Below are positions 48,663-58,393 of a stretch of DNA of 64,000 bases, in pieces. Under the pieces are notes generated by a model. That model had not been told where the DNA came from. It saw only the letters and a program-made list of their open reading frames with translations, and searched no databases. Position numbers and translations under genes: made by a program. The first letter of the stretch is position 1. Every line of letters begins with the position of its first letter. Source of the DNA: Streptomyces griseocarneus (GTDB lineage Bacteria; Actinomycetota; Actinomycetes; Streptomycetales; Streptomycetaceae); NCBI GenBank assembly GCA_003674045.1, contig PENC01000005.1, positions 1-64,000 on the forward strand, read 5' to 3'.

Positions 48663-49892
48663 ATGGTGCTTATGGCCCCTTCCCTCCGGCTCCCGCGCGT
48701 GCCGCCGCCCCACCGCGACGACGTCCTCATCGCGGTCGCGGGGCTGCTCGGCGGCGTCCTGCTCTACGCGCTGGGGCTGCGGAGCACGCCGGAGCTGCCG
48801 CTGCCTGTGCCCGGGTGGTACGCGCTGGTGGCGCTGGTCGTCATGGCCGGTGCCGAGTTGCTGCGCCGCAGCGCCCCGCTCGTGGGACTGGCCGTCGGGG
48901 TGGGCGCGCTGACGCTGGACACGGCCGCGGGCGGCCTGATCACGAACGTCGTGATGTTCACGGACCTGGTGTACGCGGCGGTGCTCTACGGCCCTCCGGC
49001 CGCGTACCGCCGCATCCCGCGCGCCGCCGAGCTGATCACCGTCGCGGGCACGCTGCTGGCCGTCGCGCTGCTGCGCGAGCCCGCGGCCCTGCTGCTCGGC
49101 ATCGCGCTGGGCGTCGTGACGATCGCGCCCGCGTGGACCGGGGTGGGCGTCCGCGCGCACCGGGACGCCGCCCAGGCGGCCCGGCTGGAGGCCGAGCGGA
49201 CCGCGCTGCTCGCGGAGCTGGACCGGCGTGAGGCGGTGAACGCGGAGCGCGCGCGGATGGCGCGTGAGCTGCACGACGTGGTCGCCGGGCATCTGTCGGC
49301 CATCGCGATCCACTCCACGGCCGCGCTGTCGATCGGCGATCCGAAGGCGTCCGGCGAGGCGCTCACCGTCATCCGGGAGAACAGCGTGCAGGGTCTCGCC
49401 GAGATGCGCCGCCTGATCGGCATCCTGCGCGACGCGGGCACCTCGGAGGAACCGGCCGCCGCGCCACGGCTGGACGGTATCGACGCCCTGCTGGCGCAGG
49501 CCCGTACCGCCGTGCGGGACGACGGGTTCTCCTTCGCGCTGCGGGACGGGCGCGCGCCGGGGCCGCTGCCCGCGCCGGTCGAGCTGGCCGCCTACCGCAT
49601 CGTGCAGGAGTCGCTGACCAACGCGGTCAAGCACGCGGCGCCGGGCCCGGTGACCGTCGCCCTGACGGGCGGGGACGGCGCGCCGCTCGTCGTGACGGTG
49701 ACCAGCGCCCTGGGCACGCCGCAGGGCCCGCGGGCGCCGGGCGCGGGCGCGGGTCTCATCGGCATGCGCGAGCGCGTCGCGCTCCTCCGTGGACGGCTGG
49801 CGGCCGGTCCGGCGGACGGGGGAGGGTGCGGGGAGTCGTGGGAAGTACGGGCCGAACTGCCCGTGGACAGCGAGAGCGAGGAGCGGCCATGA
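48663..49892 (+). CDS. chiS: Sensor histidine kinase upstream of the chitinase (ChiS)
   Basis: This 409-aa NarL/DesK-type kinase has five or six N-terminal membrane helices (about 20-160). A HisKA_3 domain with phospho-acceptor His204 (ARELHDVVAGHL) follows, then an ATPase domain with the N-box YRIVQESLTNAVKHA and the G-box GAGLIGMRERV. The gene overlaps the response regulator by 4 bp, and the chitinase follows. This is the gene order of the chiS-chiR-chiC system known from S. coelicolor and S. thermoviolaceus. An alternative ATG lies at 48672. Confidence 0.88.
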   Translation: MVLMAPSLRLPRVPPPHRDDVLIAVAGLLGGVLLYALGLRSTPELPLPVPGWYALVALVVMAGAELLRRSAPLVGLAVGVGALTLDTAAGGLITNVVMFTDLVYAAVLYGPPAAYRRIPRAAELITVAGTLLAVALLREPAALLLGIALGVVTIAPAWTGVGVRAHRDAAQAARLEAERTALLAELDRREAVNAERARMARELHDVVAGHLSAIAIHSTAALSIGDPKASGEALTVIRENSVQGLAEMRRLIGILRDAGTSEEPAAAPRLDGIDALLAQARTAVRDDGFSFALRDGRAPGPLPAPVELAAYRIVQESLTNAVKHAAPGPVTVALTGGDGAPLVVTVTSALGTPQGPRAPGAGAGLIGMRERVALLRGRLAAGPADGGGCGESWEVRAELPVDSESEERP

Positions 49893-50593
49893 CGGGTCGG
49901 GACGGCCGGGACGAAGAAGAAGCCGCCGGGCCGGTCCGGGTGGTCGTCGCCGAGGACCAGGCCGCCGTACGCTCCGGGCTCGTCCTCATCCTGCGCTCCG
50001 CGCCCGGTGTCGAGGTCGTCGGGGAGGCCGCCGACGGCGAGGAGGCCGTACGGCTGGCCCGCGAGCTGCGTCCCCATCTGGTGCTGATGGACGTGCAGAT
50101 GCCGCGTCTGGACGGGGTGTCGGCCACCCGTGCCATCACCTCCGAGCGGCTCGCGGACGTCCTGGTGCTGACCACCTTCGACCTCGACGAGTACGTCTTC
50201 GGGGCGCTGCGCGCGGGAGCCGCGGGCTTCCTGCTGAAGGACAGCGACGCGGCCGGGCTGATCGCGGCCGTACGGACCGTGGCGCGCGGCGAGGGCCTGA
50301 TCTCCCCGGCGGTGACCCGGCGGCTGATCGCGGAGTTCGCGCGCCCCACGGCCCGGGCACGCGGGGCCGACGCGCCCGACCCGCGCGTCCTCGATCCGCT
50401 CACCCGGCGCGAGCGCGAGGTGCTCGTCTGCCTGGGCGAGGGGCTGTCCAACGCGGACATCGCGGGACGGCTGGACATGGCGGAAGCGACAGTGAAGACC
50501 CATGTCAGCCGATTGCTGGGGAAGCTGGGGCTGCGCAGCAGGGTGCAGGCGGCCGTCCTGGCACAGGAGTTGGGGCTGGTCCAGACCTCTTGA
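49889..50593 (+). CDS. chiR: LuxR/NarL-type response regulator (ChiR)
   Basis: This 234-aa regulator has a receiver domain with Asp68 as phospho-acceptor (LVLMDVQMPRLDG), the Thr/Lys switch residues (VLTTF, LLKD), and a C-terminal LuxR helix-turn-helix (LTRREREVLVCLGEGLSNAD through KTHVSRLLGKLG). It is coupled to the kinase gene and immediately upstream of the chitinase, which it should activate. The last codons overlap one of the two 12-bp repeats of the chitinase promoter. Confidence 0.9.
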   Translation: MTGRDGRDEEEAAGPVRVVVAEDQAAVRSGLVLILRSAPGVEVVGEAADGEEAVRLARELRPHLVLMDVQMPRLDGVSATRAITSERLADVLVLTTFDLDEYVFGALRAGAAGFLLKDSDAAGLIAAVRTVARGEGLISPAVTRRLIAEFARPTARARGADAPDPRVLDPLTRREREVLVCLGEGLSNADIAGRLDMAEATVKTHVSRLLGKLGLRSRVQAAVLAQELGLVQTS

Positions 50594-50618
50594 CCATTGG
50601 TACGGACCTTTCTACCCT
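50577..50618 (+). promoter_or_regulatory. Chitinase promoter with two 12-bp direct repeats
   Basis: TGGTCCAGACCT (50577-50588) and TGGTACGGACCT (50598-50609) form a direct repeat at 21-bp spacing. This is the pattern long known from Streptomyces chitinase promoters and bound by ChiR/DasR-type regulators. Between and over them lie TTGACC (50590-50595) and TACCCT (50613-50618) with an ideal 17-bp spacer. The first repeat is inside the end of chiR. Confidence 0.85.
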
Positions 50619-50759
50619 CCGCACCACGGCCGCGGTGCGCGTGTCCGGATACCGCACGCCCCACCGGCGACAGCCCACCGATGACACCGCGGCCCGCAAC
50701 AGCAGCAACAGGTTCTGCCGCACGGCCCCCACCACAGGCCCCCCACTCGAGGAGCTCCC

Positions 50760-53066
50760 TTGAGCACAGGAACCTTACGCAGACCACTGTCCAGAGCCGT
50801 CGCGGCGGCGTCCGCGCTGCTCCTCCCGGCCGCCGCCCTCGTCGGCCTGGCCGCCGGCCCCTCGCACGCCGCACGGGCCGACGCGCCCTCCGCGACCGCC
50901 ACGTTCGCCAAGACCTCGGACTGGGGCACGGGCTTCCAGGCCGAATGGACCGTCAAGAACACCGGCACCACCACGATCAACGGCTGGACCGTGGAGTGGG
51001 ACTTCCCCTCCACCACGAGCGTCGGTGCCTACTGGGACACCCTGCTCAGCAGCTCGGGCTCGCACTTCACGGCCAAGAACCGCGAGTACAACAGCACGCT
51101 CGCGCCCGGCGCGAGCGTCACCTTCGGCTTCGTGGCCGCCGGGGACGGCTCGCCCAGCGGCTGCAAGCTCAACGGCGGCCCCTGCGACGGCAGCCCCGTC
51201 GACAGCCCGCCGAGCGCCCCCGGCAAGCCCGTCTCCAAGGGGGTGTCGGCCACCAGCATCGCGCTGAGCTGGGCGGCCGCCACGGACGACCACGGCATCA
51301 AGAACTACGACGTCTACCGCGGCGACACCGTCGTCGCCACGGTCACCACCACCTCGTTCATCGACAAGGGGCTCACCCCCGACACGGACTACACGTACAA
51401 GATCGTGGCCCGGGACACCGCCGACCAGACCGGCCCCGCGAGCCCCTCCACCACCGTCCACACCAGCACGAGCGGGGGCACCGACAAGCCGCCGTCCGCG
51501 CCCGGCACCCCGCAGGCCACGGCCGTCACCGACACCTCGGTCTCCCTGAAGTGGACCGCGGCCACCGACGACAAGGGCATCAAGAACTACGACGTCTACC
51601 GCGGCACGGCCAAGGTGGCCACCGTCGTCAAGCTCGCCTACCAGGACACCGGCCTGTCCCCGGGCACCTCGTACACGTACACCGTCGTCGCCCGCGACAC
51701 CGCCGACCAGACCGGGCCCGCGAGCGGGCCGCTCACCGTCCGGACCACCGGGACCGGCGGGCAGCCCTCCGGCTACGCCAAGGTCGGCTACTTCGTGCAG
51801 TGGGGCATCTACGGCCGCGCGTACACCGTGAAGTCCCTGGAGGACTCGGGCGCCGCCGCCAAGCTCACGCACCTCAACTACGCCTTCTCCAATATCGACC
51901 CCACCAATCTCACCTGCCTCAATGGCGTGACCAAGGCGACCTCGCCCAATCCACAGGACCCCAACCAGGGCGACGGCGCGGGCGACTCCTGGGCCGACTA
52001 CGAGAAGGGCTTCGCGGCGGGCGAGTCCGTCGACGGCGTCGGCGACACCTGGGACCAGCCGCTGGCGGGCAACTTCAACCAGCTCAAGAAGCTCAAGGCC
52101 AAGCACCCCGACCTCAAGGTCATCATGTCGATCGGCGGCTGGACCTACAGCAAGTACTTCTCCGACGTCGCGAAGACCGACGCCTCCCGGCAGAAGTTCG
52201 TCCAGTCCTGTATCGACATGTACCTCAAGGGCAACCTGCCGGTGAGCAACGGCCGCGGCGGTTCCGGCAGTGCCGCCGGGATCTTCGACGGCTTCGACAT
52301 CGACTGGGAGTGGCCCGGCTCCGACGGCCACGCGGGCAACCACGTCTCCCCCGACGACAAGGCCGACAACACCCTGCTGTTCGCCGAGTTCCGCAAGCAG
52401 CTCGACGCGCTGGGCGGGACCACCGGCAAGCACTATCTGCTCACCGCCTTCACCCCGGCCGACCCGGCGAAGATCGCGGCGGGCTGGCAGATCGGCGGCA
52501 CGCCGAACGTCTTCCAGTCCATGGACTACGCGAACGTCCAGGGCTACGACTTCCACGGCTCCGGCAGCGACAACAGCTGGGAACCCAACCGCACCGGCCA
52601 CCAGGGGAACCTCTACGCCGACCCCAAGGACCCGTACACCACGAAGTTCAGCGTCGAGGCGACCGTCCAGACCTACCTCGACGCGGGCGTCGACCCCCGC
52701 AAGGTGCTCCTGGGCCTGGCCTTCTACGGCCGCGGCTGGCAGCAGGTGGCCGACGGCGGCGCGCACGGCGCCTGGCAGACGGCGAACGGCGCGGCACCGG
52801 GCCAGTTCCCGGAGGAAGCGGGCACGCGCGGCTACGCCAACCTGATCGCCTCCGTGCCGAACCTGACCGTCTACCACGACGACCAGGTCGTGGCCACGTA
52901 CGGCTACACCGGGGCCAACGGCCAGTGGTGGACGTTCGACGACGACTGGTCGATCGCGAAGAAAACAGCCTGGCTCCGCGGCAAGGGACTCGGCGGCGTC
53001 ATGATCTGGGAGATGTCAGGCGACACGGGCCCGCTGATGACTGCCGTCAGCAGCGGACTGAGCTGA
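50760..53066 (+). CDS. chiC: Secreted GH18 chitinase with CBM2 and two FnIII domains
   Basis: This 768-aa enzyme starts at TTG 50760 behind GAGGAG. A signal peptide (about 1-40) is followed by a CBM2-type carbohydrate-binding module (about 41-135), two fibronectin III repeats (about 145-235 and 243-330) and a GH18 catalytic domain (about 338-768). The catalytic motif FDGFDIDWEWPG is intact, and the substrate-binding SIGGWTYSKYF is visible. The two FnIII units are near-identical in places (DKGIKNYDVYRG / DHGIKNYDVYRG). It degrades chitin outside the cell and is induced through ChiS-ChiR. I use chiC because of gene order. Confidence 0.92.
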   Translation: MSTGTLRRPLSRAVAAASALLLPAAALVGLAAGPSHAARADAPSATATFAKTSDWGTGFQAEWTVKNTGTTTINGWTVEWDFPSTTSVGAYWDTLLSSSGSHFTAKNREYNSTLAPGASVTFGFVAAGDGSPSGCKLNGGPCDGSPVDSPPSAPGKPVSKGVSATSIALSWAAATDDHGIKNYDVYRGDTVVATVTTTSFIDKGLTPDTDYTYKIVARDTADQTGPASPSTTVHTSTSGGTDKPPSAPGTPQATAVTDTSVSLKWTAATDDKGIKNYDVYRGTAKVATVVKLAYQDTGLSPGTSYTYTVVARDTADQTGPASGPLTVRTTGTGGQPSGYAKVGYFVQWGIYGRAYTVKSLEDSGAAAKLTHLNYAFSNIDPTNLTCLNGVTKATSPNPQDPNQGDGAGDSWADYEKGFAAGESVDGVGDTWDQPLAGNFNQLKKLKAKHPDLKVIMSIGGWTYSKYFSDVAKTDASRQKFVQSCIDMYLKGNLPVSNGRGGSGSAAGIFDGFDIDWEWPGSDGHAGNHVSPDDKADNTLLFAEFRKQLDALGGTTGKHYLLTAFTPADPAKIAAGWQIGGTPNVFQSMDYANVQGYDFHGSGSDNSWEPNRTGHQGNLYADPKDPYTTKFSVEATVQTYLDAGVDPRKVLLGLAFYGRGWQQVADGGAHGAWQTANGAAPGQFPEEAGTRGYANLIASVPNLTVYHDDQVVATYGYTGANGQWWTFDDDWSIAKKTAWLRGKGLGGVMIWEMSGDTGPLMTAVSSGLS

Positions 53067-53129
53067 CCCACCGGGGGCTGCGCCCCCGGACCCCGCTGTG
53101 GTGCAGGTCCATGGTCCGGGGGGGGCGAC

Positions 53130-53245
53130 GGGATCCGGGGCGCAGCCCCGGTCTTAAGGGGCGCGGGGAACTGCGCGACAAGCCCCCACCGGACCCGCAG
53201 ACGCACGCGGCGAGCAAGCCGCACCCCCATAGGCGCCCCCCGGTC
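53130..53245. repeat. Interspersed 3'-intergenic element, copy 7
   Basis: The exact 20-bp core is at 53158-53177, with the outer flank (agacgcacgcggcgagcaag, 53202-53221) matching copies 1 and 2. It lies between the chitinase and the convergent DUF2550 gene. Confidence 0.8.
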
Positions 53246-53257
53246 AAAGAAAAGAGG

Positions 53258-53713
53258 TCACGCGACGTTGACGCGCTGACCGGGCGGCGCCGCCTCCAGC
53301 CACGCCAGGAAGCCGGTCAGCGCGTCCTCGCTCATGGCCAGCTCGAGGCGGGTCCCCCGGTGGAGGCAGATGAGGACGACCGCGTCCGAGAGGAGCGCCA
53401 GCTCCTCGTCGCCGAACGGCGAGCGGCGCTCCAGGACCTCGATCGACGCCCGCTCCAGCACGCGCCGCGGTCGTACCGCGTACGAGAAGACGCGGAACCA
53501 CTCGATCCGGTCACTGTTGTAGCGGGCCACACCGTAGATCCAGCCCTTGCCGTCCGGGGCCGGGTCCCGCTCGGGGATGTCCCAGCGGAGGCTGCAGTCG
53601 AAGGTCCCGCCCGACCGCTGGATGAGCCGTCTGCGCAGCCCGAAGACGAAGAGGCCGACCAACACCAGCAGAACGACGATGCCGCTCACGAGCAGCGCGA
53701 GGACCATCTCCAC
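53258..53713 (-). CDS. DUF2550 membrane-anchored protein
   Basis: This 151-aa protein has one N-terminal membrane helix (about 4-28, VLALLVSGIVVLLVLVGLFV). The DUF2550 domain follows (SGGTFDCSLRW; WIYGVARYNSDRIEWFRVFS). The family is conserved beside the atp operon in actinobacteria and has no known activity. It lies 111 bp downstream of atpC, separated by a strong hairpin. Internal GTG/ATG codons make the exact start uncertain by two residues. Confidence 0.87.
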   Translation of the reverse strand: MEMVLALLVSGIVVLLVLVGLFVFGLRRRLIQRSGGTFDCSLRWDIPERDPAPDGKGWIYGVARYNSDRIEWFRVFSYAVRPRRVLERASIEVLERRSPFGDEELALLSDAVVLICLHRGTRLELAMSEDALTGFLAWLEAAPPGQRVNVA

Positions 53714-53754
53714 CGACCTCCTCGCATCATCTAGAGCAACCGCACCTGTATTGC

Positions 53755-53803
53755 CTCAGCCGCGGACCGCCCTGGAATGTTCCAGGCGGTCCGCGGCTGA
53801 GGG
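53755..53803 (-). terminator. Very strong hairpin ending the atp operon
   Basis: A 23-bp stem (arms 53755-53778 and 53781-53803, with one bulged base) and a 2-nt loop lie 22 bp after the atpC stop. No T-run follows. It is placed to end or stabilise the atp message. Confidence 0.75.
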
Positions 53804-53824
53804 ACGTATCTCGTGGGTCTCGGG

Positions 53825-54199
53825 CTAGTGAACGCCCGTGACCGCACGCAGCCGGACATCCGCGCGACGCTCGGCGGCCGCGTCCGCGTCCGCCTTCGCC
53901 CGCTCCAGCGCCCGCTCGGCACGCTGGACATCGATCTCGTCGGCAAGCTCCACGATCTCGGCGAGCAGCGAGAGCTTGTCGTCCGCGAACGAGATGAAAC
54001 CGCCGTGCACCGCGGCGACGACATTGCCGTCGGCGGTCTTGATGGTCACCGGGCCGGACTCCAGCACACCGAGCAGCGGCTGGTGGCCGGGCATGACGCC
54101 GATGTCACCCGATGTGGTACGCGCGATGACCAGCGTGGCCTCGCCGGACCAGACGCTCCGGTCCGCCGCGACCAGCTCGACGTGCAGCTCAGCAGCCAA
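53825..54199 (-). CDS. atpC: ATP synthase F1 epsilon subunit
   Basis: This 124-aa subunit of the F1 central stalk starts at TTG 54199 after GAGGAG; no better start is available. The N-terminal beta-barrel (ELHVELVAADRSVWSGEATL; SGDIGVMPGHQPLLGVL) is followed by the C-terminal helical hairpin rich in Ala/Glu/Arg. It couples rotation and inhibits ATP hydrolysis. It is last in the operon, 112 bp after atpD. Confidence 0.95.
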   Translation of the reverse strand: MAAELHVELVAADRSVWSGEATLVIARTTSGDIGVMPGHQPLLGVLESGPVTIKTADGNVVAAVHGGFISFADDKLSLLAEIVELADEIDVQRAERALERAKADADAAAERRADVRLRAVTGVH

Positions 54200-54311
54200 C
54201 GTGGCTCCTCGGGTCTGACACCTGCCGGGGCCGACAGGTGTTGGGTCAAAGAATAGGGGACGTACGGACCGGGGGCGGGAGCACCCCACCCCCGGTCCAT
54301 GAGCACCGGGC

Positions 54312-55754
54312 TCAGGAGACGCCGAGCTCCTTGGCGTTCTTCTTCAGGTCCTCGAGGCCACCGCACATGAAGAAGGCCTGCTCCGGGAAGTGGTCGAACT
54401 CACCGTCGCAGATGGAGTTGAACGCCGCGATGGACTCGTCCAGCGGCACGTCCGAACCGTCCACACCGGTGAACTGCTTCGCCGCGTGGGTGTTCTGCGA
54501 CAGGAAGCGCTCGACGCGACGGGCGCGGTGGACGACCAGCTTGTCCTCTTCGCCCAGCTCGTCGATACCGAGGATCGCGATGATGTCCTGGAGGTCCTTG
54601 TACTTCTGCAGGATGCCCTTGACGCGCATGGCGGCGTCGTAGTGGTCCTGCGCGATGTAGCGCGGGTCCAGGATGCGGGACGTGGAGTCCAGCGGGTCCA
54701 CGGCCGGGTAGATGCCCTTCTCGGAGATCGGACGGGAAAGCACCGTCGTCGCGTCGAGGTGGGCGAACGTGGTGGCCGGGGCCGGGTCGGTCAGGTCGTC
54801 CGCGGGGACGTAGATCGCCTGCATCGAGGTGATCGAGTGACCACGGGTCGAGGTGATGCGCTCCTGGAGGAGACCCATCTCGTCGGCCAGGTTCGGCTGG
54901 TAGCCCACCGCGGAGGGCATGCGGCCGAGCAGGGTCGAGACCTCGGAACCGGCCTGGGTGAAGCGGAAGATGTTGTCGATGAAGAACAGCACGTCCTGCT
55001 TCTGCACATCGCGGAAGTACTCCGCCATGGTCAGACCGGCCAGGGCCACGCGCAGACGGGTGCCCGGGGGCTCGTCCATCTGGCCGAAGACCAGCGCGGT
55101 CTTGTCGAGAACGCCGGCCTCCTCCATCTCGACCATGAGGTCGTTGCCCTCACGGGTGCGCTCACCGACACCGGCGAAGACGGAAACGCCCTCGTGCAGC
55201 TTGGCCACACGCATGATCATTTCCTGGATCAGCACGGTCTTGCCGACACCGGCACCACCGAACAGACCGATCTTGCCGCCCTTGACGTACGGGGTCAGCA
55301 GGTCGACGACCTTCAGGCCGGTCTCGAACATCTCGGTCTTGGACTCGAGCTGGTCGAAGGCCGGGGCCTTGCGGTGGATCGTCCAGCGCTCGGCGTTCGC
55401 GACCGTGGACTCGTCCTCGTTGAGGACCTGGCCCAGGGTGTTGAACACCTTGCCCTTGGTCACGTCACCGACCGGGACGGTGATGCCCGTGCCCGTGTCG
55501 GTCACCGGGGCCTGGCGGACCAGACCGTCGGTGGGCTGCATGGAGATGGCGCGGACGAGGCCCTCACCGAGGTGCTGCGCGACCTCGAGGGTCAGCGTCT
55601 TGCGCGCACCCTCCTCGGCCGGGTCGGCGACCTCGACGTGGAGGGCGTTGTAGATCTCCGGCATCGCGTCGACGGGGAACTCCACGTCGACGACGGGGCC
55701 GATGACCCGCGCGACGCGGCCCGTGGCGGCGGCCGTCTCAACAGTGGTCGTCAT
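54312..55754 (-). CDS. atpD: ATP synthase F1 beta subunit (catalytic)
   Basis: This 480-aa catalytic subunit has Walker A GGAGVGKT, the DELSEED-type catch loop in a variant form (GIDELGEEDKLVV) and the catalytic Glu in VGERTREGNDL. The ATG overlaps the atpG stop by one base (TAATG), so the two are coupled. Length and motifs are normal. Confidence 0.97.
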   Translation of the reverse strand: MTTTVETAAATGRVARVIGPVVDVEFPVDAMPEIYNALHVEVADPAEEGARKTLTLEVAQHLGEGLVRAISMQPTDGLVRQAPVTDTGTGITVPVGDVTKGKVFNTLGQVLNEDESTVANAERWTIHRKAPAFDQLESKTEMFETGLKVVDLLTPYVKGGKIGLFGGAGVGKTVLIQEMIMRVAKLHEGVSVFAGVGERTREGNDLMVEMEEAGVLDKTALVFGQMDEPPGTRLRVALAGLTMAEYFRDVQKQDVLFFIDNIFRFTQAGSEVSTLLGRMPSAVGYQPNLADEMGLLQERITSTRGHSITSMQAIYVPADDLTDPAPATTFAHLDATTVLSRPISEKGIYPAVDPLDSTSRILDPRYIAQDHYDAAMRVKGILQKYKDLQDIIAILGIDELGEEDKLVVHRARRVERFLSQNTHAAKQFTGVDGSDVPLDESIAAFNSICDGEFDHFPEQAFFMCGGLEDLKKNAKELGVS

Positions 55755-56674
55755 TACTTGTCACTCCCCGCGGTCGCGTCGGCCAGGGCGCTCGCGCCAC
55801 CGACGATCTCGCTGATTTCCTGGGTGATGTCGGCCTGTCGGGCCGCATTGGCAAGCCGCTTGAGCGACTTGATGAGCTCTTCCGCGTTGTCGGTCGCGGA
55901 CTTCATCGCACGGCGGCGGGCGGCGTGCTCGGAAGCGGCGGCCTGCAGCAGCGCGTTGTAGATCCGGGACTCGACGTACCGCGGCAGCAGGGCGTCGAGC
56001 ACACCCTCCGCGGACGGCTCGAAGTCGTACAGCGGAAGGATCCGGCCCGGCGTGGCCTCGGCCTCGGCCGGGGCCTTCTCCAGGCTGAGCGGCAGCAGGC
56101 GGTTGCCCACCGGGTTCTGCGTCATCATCGACACGAATTCCGTGTAGACGATGTGCAGCTCGTCCACGCCGCCCTCGGCCGTCTCCAGCTGCACGGCGTC
56201 GATCAGCGGACCCGCCACGCGCTTGGCGTCGGCGTAGGTCGGGCTGTCCGTGAAGCCGGTCCACGACTGGGCCACCGGGCGCTCCCGGAAGCCGTAGTAC
56301 GCGACGCCCTTGCGGCCGACGACGTACGTGACGACTTCCTTGCCCTCGGCGCGGAGCCGCTCGCCGAGCCGCTCCGCCTCCTTGATGGCGTTGGAGGAGT
56401 AGCCGCCCGCGAGACCGCGGTCGCTCGTGACGAGCAGGACCGCGGCCCGGACGGGCTTCTCGACCTCGGTGGTCAGGGCGTGCTTGGTGTTGGAGCCGGT
56501 GGCAACCGCGGTCACTGCCCGGGTGAGCTCACTGGCGTACGGAGTGGACGCGGCCACCTGGCGCTGTGCCTTGACAATGCGCGAGGCGGCGATCATCTCC
56601 ATCGCCTTGGTGATCTTCTTGGTCGCGGAGACGGACTTGATCCGCCTCTTGTAGACCCGGAGCTGGGCACCCAT
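55754..56674 (-). CDS. atpG: ATP synthase F1 gamma subunit
   Basis: This 306-aa rotor shaft starts at ATG 56674 (MGAQLRVYKRRIKSVSATKK), the conserved opening. The C-terminal helix contains the conserved RRRAMKSATDNAEEL. An insertion in the middle (PAEAEATPGRILPLYDFEPS) is typical of actinobacterial gamma subunits. It starts 4 bp after the atpA stop. Confidence 0.96.
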   Translation of the reverse strand: MGAQLRVYKRRIKSVSATKKITKAMEMIAASRIVKAQRQVAASTPYASELTRAVTAVATGSNTKHALTTEVEKPVRAAVLLVTSDRGLAGGYSSNAIKEAERLGERLRAEGKEVVTYVVGRKGVAYYGFRERPVAQSWTGFTDSPTYADAKRVAGPLIDAVQLETAEGGVDELHIVYTEFVSMMTQNPVGNRLLPLSLEKAPAEAEATPGRILPLYDFEPSAEGVLDALLPRYVESRIYNALLQAAASEHAARRRAMKSATDNAEELIKSLKRLANAARQADITQEISEIVGGASALADATAGSDK

Positions 56675-56678
56675 ATGC

Positions 56679-58253
56679 TCAGCCCTCGCCCAGCAGCTTG
56701 CCGTCCGCCGTCTCGAACTGCTGCTTGAAGGACGCGATCGCGTCGCCCACGGCCTGCAGCGTGTCGTCGGACATCTTGCCGCCCTCACGGATGCTGGTCA
56801 TCAGGCCGTCGTGCTCGCGGTGCAGGAAGTCCAGCAGCTCGCGCTCGAAGCGGCGGATGTCCGCGACTGGCACGTCGTCCATCTTGCCGGTGGTGCCGGC
56901 CCAGATCGAGACGACCTGGTCCTCGGTGGAGTACGGCGCGTACTGGGCCTGCTTCAGCAGCTCGACCATGCGCTTGCCGCGCTCCAGCGAGGCCTTGGAC
57001 GCGGCGTCCAGGTCGGAACCGAAGGCGGCGAACGCCTCCAGCTCACGGAACTGGGCGAGGTCCACACGAAGGCGGCCGGAGACCTGCTTCATGGCCTTGT
57101 GCTGGGCCGAACCACCGACACGGGAGACCGAGATACCGACGTTCAGGGCCGGGCGCTGGCCGGCGTTGAACAGGTCGGACTCCAGGAAGCACTGGCCGTC
57201 GGTGATGGAGATGACGTTGGTCGGGATGAACGCCGACACGTCGTTGGCCTTGGTCTCGACGACCGGCAGACCCGTCATCGAACCGGCACCCAGCTCGTCG
57301 GAGAGCTTGGCGCAGCGCTCCAGCAGACGCGAGTGCAGGTAGAAGACGTCACCCGGGTAGGCCTCACGGCCCGGCGGGCGGCGCAGCAGCAGGGACACGG
57401 CGCGGTAGGCGTCGGCCTGCTTCGAGAGGTCGTCGAAGACGATCAGGACGTGCTTGCCCTGGTACATCCAGTGCTGGCCGATGGCCGAGCCGGTGTACGG
57501 GGCGAGGTACTTGAAGCCGGCCGGGTCGGACGCGGGAGCGGCGACGATCGTCGTGTACTCCAGGGCGCCGGCCTCCTCCAGGGCGCCGCGGACGGCGGCG
57601 ATGGTGGAGCCCTTCTGACCCACGGCGACGTAGATGCAGCGGACCTGCTTCTTGGGGTCGCCGGTGCGCCAGTTGTCGCGCTGGTTGATGATCGTGTCGA
57701 CGCACAGCGCGGTCTTGCCGGTCTGGCGGTCACCGATGACCAGCTGACGCTGGCCACGGCCGACCGGGGTCATCGCGTCGACGGCCTTGTAGCCCGTCTC
57801 CATCGGCTCGTGGACCGACTTGCGCTGCATGACCGTGGGGGCCTGCAGCTCGAGGGCGCGGCGGCCCTCGATGCCGGTGATCTCGCCGAGGCCGTCGATC
57901 GGGTTGCCCAGCGGGTCGACGACGCGGCCGAGGTAGCCCTCGCCCACCGCGACGGAGAGCACCTCACCGGTGCGCTGCACCGGCTGGCCCTCCTCGATAC
58001 CGCTGAACTCGCCGAGGACGACCGCGCCGATCTCGCGCTCCTCGAGGTTGAGGGCGAGACCGAGGGTTCCGTCCTCGAACTTCAGCAGTTCATTGGCCAT
58101 GGCGGAGGGAAGACCCTCCACCTTGGCGATGCCGTCGCCGGCAAGGCTGACCGTACCGACCTCCTCGCGCGAGGCCGCGTCCGGCTCGTACGCCTGGACA
58201 AAGTTCTCCAGCGCGCTCCGGATCTCCTCCGGCCGGATCGTGAGCTCCGCCAT
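56679..58253 (-). CDS. atpA: ATP synthase F1 alpha subunit
   Basis: This 524-aa regulatory nucleotide-binding subunit starts at ATG 58253 (MAELTIRPEEIRSALENFV). Walker A is GDRQTGKT, and the arginine finger lies in the conserved segment NVGISVSRVGGSAQHKAMK. The frame upstream to 58373 is open but non-coding. A 140-bp gap separates it from atpH. Confidence 0.97.
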   Translation of the reverse strand: MAELTIRPEEIRSALENFVQAYEPDAASREEVGTVSLAGDGIAKVEGLPSAMANELLKFEDGTLGLALNLEEREIGAVVLGEFSGIEEGQPVQRTGEVLSVAVGEGYLGRVVDPLGNPIDGLGEITGIEGRRALELQAPTVMQRKSVHEPMETGYKAVDAMTPVGRGQRQLVIGDRQTGKTALCVDTIINQRDNWRTGDPKKQVRCIYVAVGQKGSTIAAVRGALEEAGALEYTTIVAAPASDPAGFKYLAPYTGSAIGQHWMYQGKHVLIVFDDLSKQADAYRAVSLLLRRPPGREAYPGDVFYLHSRLLERCAKLSDELGAGSMTGLPVVETKANDVSAFIPTNVISITDGQCFLESDLFNAGQRPALNVGISVSRVGGSAQHKAMKQVSGRLRVDLAQFRELEAFAAFGSDLDAASKASLERGKRMVELLKQAQYAPYSTEDQVVSIWAGTTGKMDDVPVADIRRFERELLDFLHREHDGLMTSIREGGKMSDDTLQAVGDAIASFKQQFETADGKLLGEG

Positions 58254-58393
58254 CTGGGTTCCCTGCTCTCCTTGTTGGGCCCGAAGTATTTCTTCCCCGG
58301 GGGCCGGTTCCCTCAGCCTTTCGGCTGCGGGCCCCCGGAGGACACCGTCGGCCCAACCCGGGCCGTCAGTCATGCTCTTGAGTTGGTGACCGG

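Noticed and set aside
47934..49634. 566-codon frame extending the membrane protein through chiS
   Set aside because: The first ~375 residues are antisense to chiS and low-complexity. The GTG at 48503 has a ribosome site and starts directly with a membrane helix.
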